Shown: piece by piece, positions 5,734 through 5,860 of the stretch
Layout: each line of letters begins with the position of its first letter
Numbering within the stretch: position 1 is the stretch's first letter
DNA from: Acidobacteriaceae bacterium
GTDB lineage: Bacteria > Acidobacteriota > Terriglobia > Terriglobales > Acidobacteriaceae
Direction: 5' to 3'
NCBI GenBank assembly: GCA_003140705.1
Contig: PLKU01000529.1
Location: forward strand, 556-6,415
DNA: 5,860 nt
Translations under genes and position numbers: made by a program
The notes under the pieces: generated by a model
Seen by the model: only the letters and a program-made list of their open reading frames with translations
The model's database searches: none
Told to the model about the DNA's origin: nothing

Positions 5734-5755
5734 GACTAGTCGAATTATTTGTCAA
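5726..5755 (-). promoter_or_regulatory. sigma-70-type promoter of the TetR-GH3 operon
   Basis: On the minus strand a perfect -35 TTGACA (5755..5750) is followed after 18 bp by TATATT (5731..5726), five of six to the -10 consensus. Transcription should begin near 5719, giving a leader of about 130 bases before the TetR-type ATG. The spacer holds the GACTAGTC palindrome, so repressor binding would directly exclude polymerase. Confidence 0.65.
5731..5744. promoter_or_regulatory. TetR-type operator candidate in the promoter spacer
   Basis: ACTGACTAGTCGAA contains the perfect palindrome GACTAGTC (5734-5741). It aligns with the downstream site at 5688 at 10 of the first 12 positions (ACTSACYRGTCG). 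The two sites start 43 bp apart, about four helical turns, so bound dimers would face the same side. It lies between the -35 and -10 elements of the minus-strand promoter and touches the plus-strand -10. Confidence 0.5.
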
Positions 5756-5860
5756 GCGCCAGTTTTGCGGTCTGCCAAAGCACGAGCCCCACCGATTTGA
5801 CAGCCGTCATGCCGCGTTTCAGTTCAGCCTGGCTTCCGCTACGCGCTGGCGGTAACCGTC
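5745..5860 (-). CDS. possible C-terminal end of an upstream gene (partial, runs off the right edge)
   Basis: A minus-strand frame open from the edge for 37 codons stops with TAA at 5747..5745, right at the TetR operon promoter. It ends in GMTAVKSVGLVLWQTAKLAL followed by DK, an amphipathic, protein-like tail. A second minus frame from the edge reads DGYRQRVAEARLN and stops at 5819, with equally good codon use, so the true frame is unclear and a frameshift is possible. An open run of this length arises by chance often enough to keep confidence low. If real, a same-strand gene ends within the promoter, and the plus-strand promoter would then be antisense to it. Confidence 0.22.
   Translation of the reverse strand, partial: RLPPARSGSQAELKRGMTAVKSVGLVLWQTAKLALDK

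Overview
The window holds four well-supported protein genes, two enzymes and two regulators, plus two or three doubtful fragments at the edges and in the one longer gap. No RNA gene, CRISPR array or intact mobile element is visible. The mix of a secreted GH3 beta-glycosidase, LysR and TetR regulators and a decarboxylase-type amidohydrolase, with moderately high GC, fits a soil or plant-associated heterotroph. Acidobacteriota or Pseudomonadota are the likeliest groups. This is an inference from protein style, because no marker gene is present.

Left part (1-2195): a metal-dependent amidohydrolase of the ACMSD / gamma-resorcylate decarboxylase type lies on the minus strand (39-1028). It is divergent from a LysR-type regulator on the plus strand (1227-2195). 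The shared 198-base intergenic region carries a near-perfect 13-bp direct repeat spaced by 20 bp, a candidate operator. The arrangement suggests that the LysR protein controls the amidohydrolase, and perhaps a following gene that seems to begin at the very left edge.

Middle (2196-2638): 443 bases lie between the convergent LysR and glycosidase genes. No convincing gene is present. There is one imperfect hairpin, a short 8-bp tandem repeat, a 51-codon ORF with a good ribosome binding site just after the glycosidase, and a weak hint of a decayed transposase.

Right part (2639-5860): a TetR-family repressor gene (4940-5587) is followed after only 42 bases by a signal-peptide-bearing GH3 glycosidase (2639-4897). 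Both are on the minus strand and very probably form one operon. The control region upstream is the best-defined regulatory piece in the window. It has a strong minus-strand promoter (TTGACA, 18 bp, TATATT) and an overlapping plus-strand promoter-like sequence (TTGACT, 16 bp, TATACT). Two related operator-like sites, ACTGACTAGTCG and ACTCACCGGTCG, lie 43 bp apart, and a perfect 9-bp inverted repeat sits in the long leader. The simplest reading is an autoregulated TetR switch that releases a periplasmic glycosidase when a ligand, possibly a plant glycoside or its aglycone, is present. No wholly new system is evident. The unusual part is the pairing of a TetR repressor with a glycosidase under a compact bidirectional control region.
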